Shown here piece after piece: positions 62,519 to 64,000 of a stretch of 64,000 nucleotides of DNA. Positions within the stretch are counted from its first letter, which is position 1. Each line of letters starts with the position of its first letter. Under the pieces are notes generated by a model. The model did no database searches. It worked only from the letters and a program-made list of their open reading frames with translations, and was not told the DNA's origin. The DNA lies in NCBI RefSeq assembly GCF_011290685.1, contig NZ_JAANYN010000001.1, positions 62,001-126,000 of the forward strand, written 5' to 3'. The DNA comes from Cyclobacterium plantarum (GTDB lineage: Bacteria > Bacteroidota > Bacteroidia > Cytophagales > Cyclobacteriaceae). The position numbers and the translations under genes are program-made.

Positions 62519-64000
62519 CTACAGTAATTTTAAGATTTCTTCCAGATATTCCCGGTCATTGGATAGTCTGGGTACCTTATTTTGTCCCCCCAATTTACCT
62601 TTTGATTTCAGCCATTTTTCAAATAATCCCTGAGCAGCAAAGTGGACGATGGGTATTTTGAGTACCATATCACGGTAGCGTTTGGCATCATAATCTGAAT
62701 TTTCCATACGCAACTCTTCATCCAATACGCTGGTGAAAAAAGCATTATCCTTAGGTAATTCAACGAACTCTATGATCCATTCATGGGTACCTTGTTCCTG
62801 GTTTTCACCAAAATATACCGGGGCCGCCGTAAAATTGCTGATACTTGTGCCTGTGCGTTTGCAGGTGTTTTCAATGGCTTTTTCTGCATTTTCCACAATC
62901 AGCTCTTCCCCAAATGCATTGATAAAATGCTTGGTTCTTCCGGAAATTTTAAAACGGTATGGACGGGTGGAGGTGAATTTTACCGTATCTCCAATCTTAT
63001 AGCGCCATAATCCTGCATTGGTGGTAATTAAAATGGCGTAATTTTTACCAGTTTCCACCTGATCAAGCGGAATGATTTCCGGATCGTTGTTTTGGAAGTC
63101 TTCCATGGGGATAAATTCATAAAAGATGCCATAATCTAACATCAACAACAATTCCTCACTGTTTTTCTGATCCTGTATGCCAAAGAAGCCTTCAGAAGCA
63201 TTATAGGTTTCCATATAATGCATGTTTTTTGAGGGGATAAGGTTTTGGAAAAGATTTCTGTACGGTCCAAATGCTACTGCCCCATGAAAAAAGACCTCCA
63301 AATTTGGCCAGATTTCGAGAATATTGTCACTATGGGTTATTTCCAAGACCTTCTTGATCAATACCAGTGTCCAGGTGGGCACCCCGGTAAGGCTGGTAAC
63401 ATTCTCCTTTATGGTCTCCTGGGCCATTTTGGCTATTTTCTCTTCCCATTCACTCATTAAGGCCACTTCCAGACTTGGTGTCCGGGCAAGTTGAGCCCAT
63501 TTGGGCAAATTGCGCATGATCACTGCGGATATGTCTCCGGAGGAGCTGTTTTTGTTGACGTCCAAGGGGTTGGTTTGCAGGCTTCCTCCTATAGAAAGGC
63601 TTTTTCCGGTAAATAATTTCGTTTCGGGATAATTGTTGACATATAAAGAAAGCATGTCTTTTCCACCTTTAAAATGGCAATCCTCCAGGCTTTCAGGAGA
63701 GACGGGTATAAATTTACTTCGCGACCCGGTGGTGCCTGAAGATTTGGAAAACCAATTAATGGGTGTAGGCCAAATAACATTTTGTCTGCCTTTCATGGTT
63801 TGTTGTATATAAGGCATGATGGCCTCATAATCGTGTACAGGAATCCATTGATTAAAATCCTTGTAAGATGAAATTTGTCTGAAATGGTGTTTTTTGCCAA
63901 ATTCTGTATCTTTGGCGGTATGGATAAGTTTAAACAAAATTTCCCTTTGTATTTCCAGCGGATTATTCTTAAACTTTTCAATTTGACCTATCCGGTTTTT
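62519..64000 (-). CDS. GH3 auxin-responsive-promoter family protein (5' end outside window)
   Basis: The frame remains open to the right edge: upstream of the first TTG at 63937 it continues with KNRIGQIEKFKNNPLEIQ, typical GH3 N-terminal sequence, so the start lies beyond the window. Acyl-adenylate enzyme-like features: WFSKSSGTTGSRSKFIPVS (ATP loop), TYNASEGFFGIQD, GLWRYKIGDTVKFTS and RTKHFINAFGEELIVENAEKAI. Plant GH3 enzymes couple amino acids to acyl acids; the bacterial substrate is unknown. At least 493 residues are visible. Confidence 0.92.
   Translation of the reverse strand, partial: KNRIGQIEKFKNNPLEIQREILFKLIHTAKDTEFGKKHHFRQISSYKDFNQWIPVHDYEAIMPYIQQTMKGRQNVIWPTPINWFSKSSGTTGSRSKFIPVSPESLEDCHFKGGKDMLSLYVNNYPETKLFTGKSLSIGGSLQTNPLDVNKNSSSGDISAVIMRNLPKWAQLARTPSLEVALMSEWEEKIAKMAQETIKENVTSLTGVPTWTLVLIKKVLEITHSDNILEIWPNLEVFFHGAVAFGPYRNLFQNLIPSKNMHYMETYNASEGFFGIQDQKNSEELLLMLDYGIFYEFIPMEDFQNNDPEIIPLDQVETGKNYAILITTNAGLWRYKIGDTVKFTSTRPYRFKISGRTKHFINAFGEELIVENAEKAIENTCKRTGTSISNFTAAPVYFGENQEQGTHEWIIEFVELPKDNAFFTSVLDEELRMENSDYDAKRYRDMVLKIPIVHFAAQGLFEKWLKSKGKLGGQNKVPRLSNDREYLEEILKLL

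Overview
The window looks like chromosomal DNA of a Bacteroidota bacterium, most likely order Cytophagales (a Cyclobacterium/Algoriphagus-type genome). The clues are start codons without Shine-Dalgarno sequences, several promoters of the Bacteroidetes type (TTG, about 20 nt, TAnnTTTG), lineage-typical families (DUF4783, DUF6427, DUF6787, DUF493, PhoX, a TonB receptor with a carboxypeptidase-like N-terminal domain, GH3) and moderate GC content. Genes are densely packed on both strands. I see no rRNA, tRNA, CRISPR array, prophage or insertion sequence with a transposase.

Layout. 0-6.3 kb: selD behind the tail of an upstream gene, a secreted GDSL hydrolase, a membrane protein with a voltage-sensor-like S4 helix but no pore, a probable SRP-type RNA, a tiny lysine-rich protein, a secreted nuclease/phosphatase-fold protein, two tandem paralogous small proteins, and an AT-rich gap. 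6.3-13 kb: a Tat-exported PhoX phosphatase, then the main accessory island: a 1422-residue single-chain Eco57I-like restriction-modification enzyme with a small downstream partner. That enzyme carries two in-frame insertions, a DUF559 nuclease domain bordered by REP-like palindromes and a 33-nt perfect palindrome. 13-36 kb: housekeeping genes (ribH, aspartate kinase, ABC exporter, nadC, gpmI, NhaD antiporter, an amino acid dehydrogenase homologue, anmK, coaX) and an envelope cluster (outer membrane barrel, TPR protein, lptC, CNNM transporter, PpiD-like foldase), then rsmI, an inositol monophosphatase and others. 36-49 kb: a giant AsmA-like protein, an AEC transporter, a small His-rich membrane protein paired with a TonB receptor, glyA, tatC, rpiB, a DUF6427 membrane protein, rbfA and a LolC/E-like permease. 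50-64 kb: a Snf2 helicase, purU, an M23 peptidase/M20 amidohydrolase/alanine racemase operon with a divergent PLP dehydratase, cysteine desulfurase, glmM, mazG, an intergenic region that resembles a replication origin, and a GH3 protein cut by the window edge.

Connections. selD and the cysteine desulfurase belong to chalcogen metabolism. tatC supplies the export route for the Tat-signalled PhoX. anmK, glmM, alr and the M23/M20 pair all touch cell-wall synthesis or recycling. lptC, CNNM, PpiD, AsmA-like and LolC/E-like proteins serve the outer membrane. Most genes are ordinary core genes. The unusual material is the pore-less voltage-sensor protein, the twice-inserted restriction-modification gene, and the DnaA-box cluster between mazG and GH3. 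All assignments come from reading motifs by eye; no database search was run.
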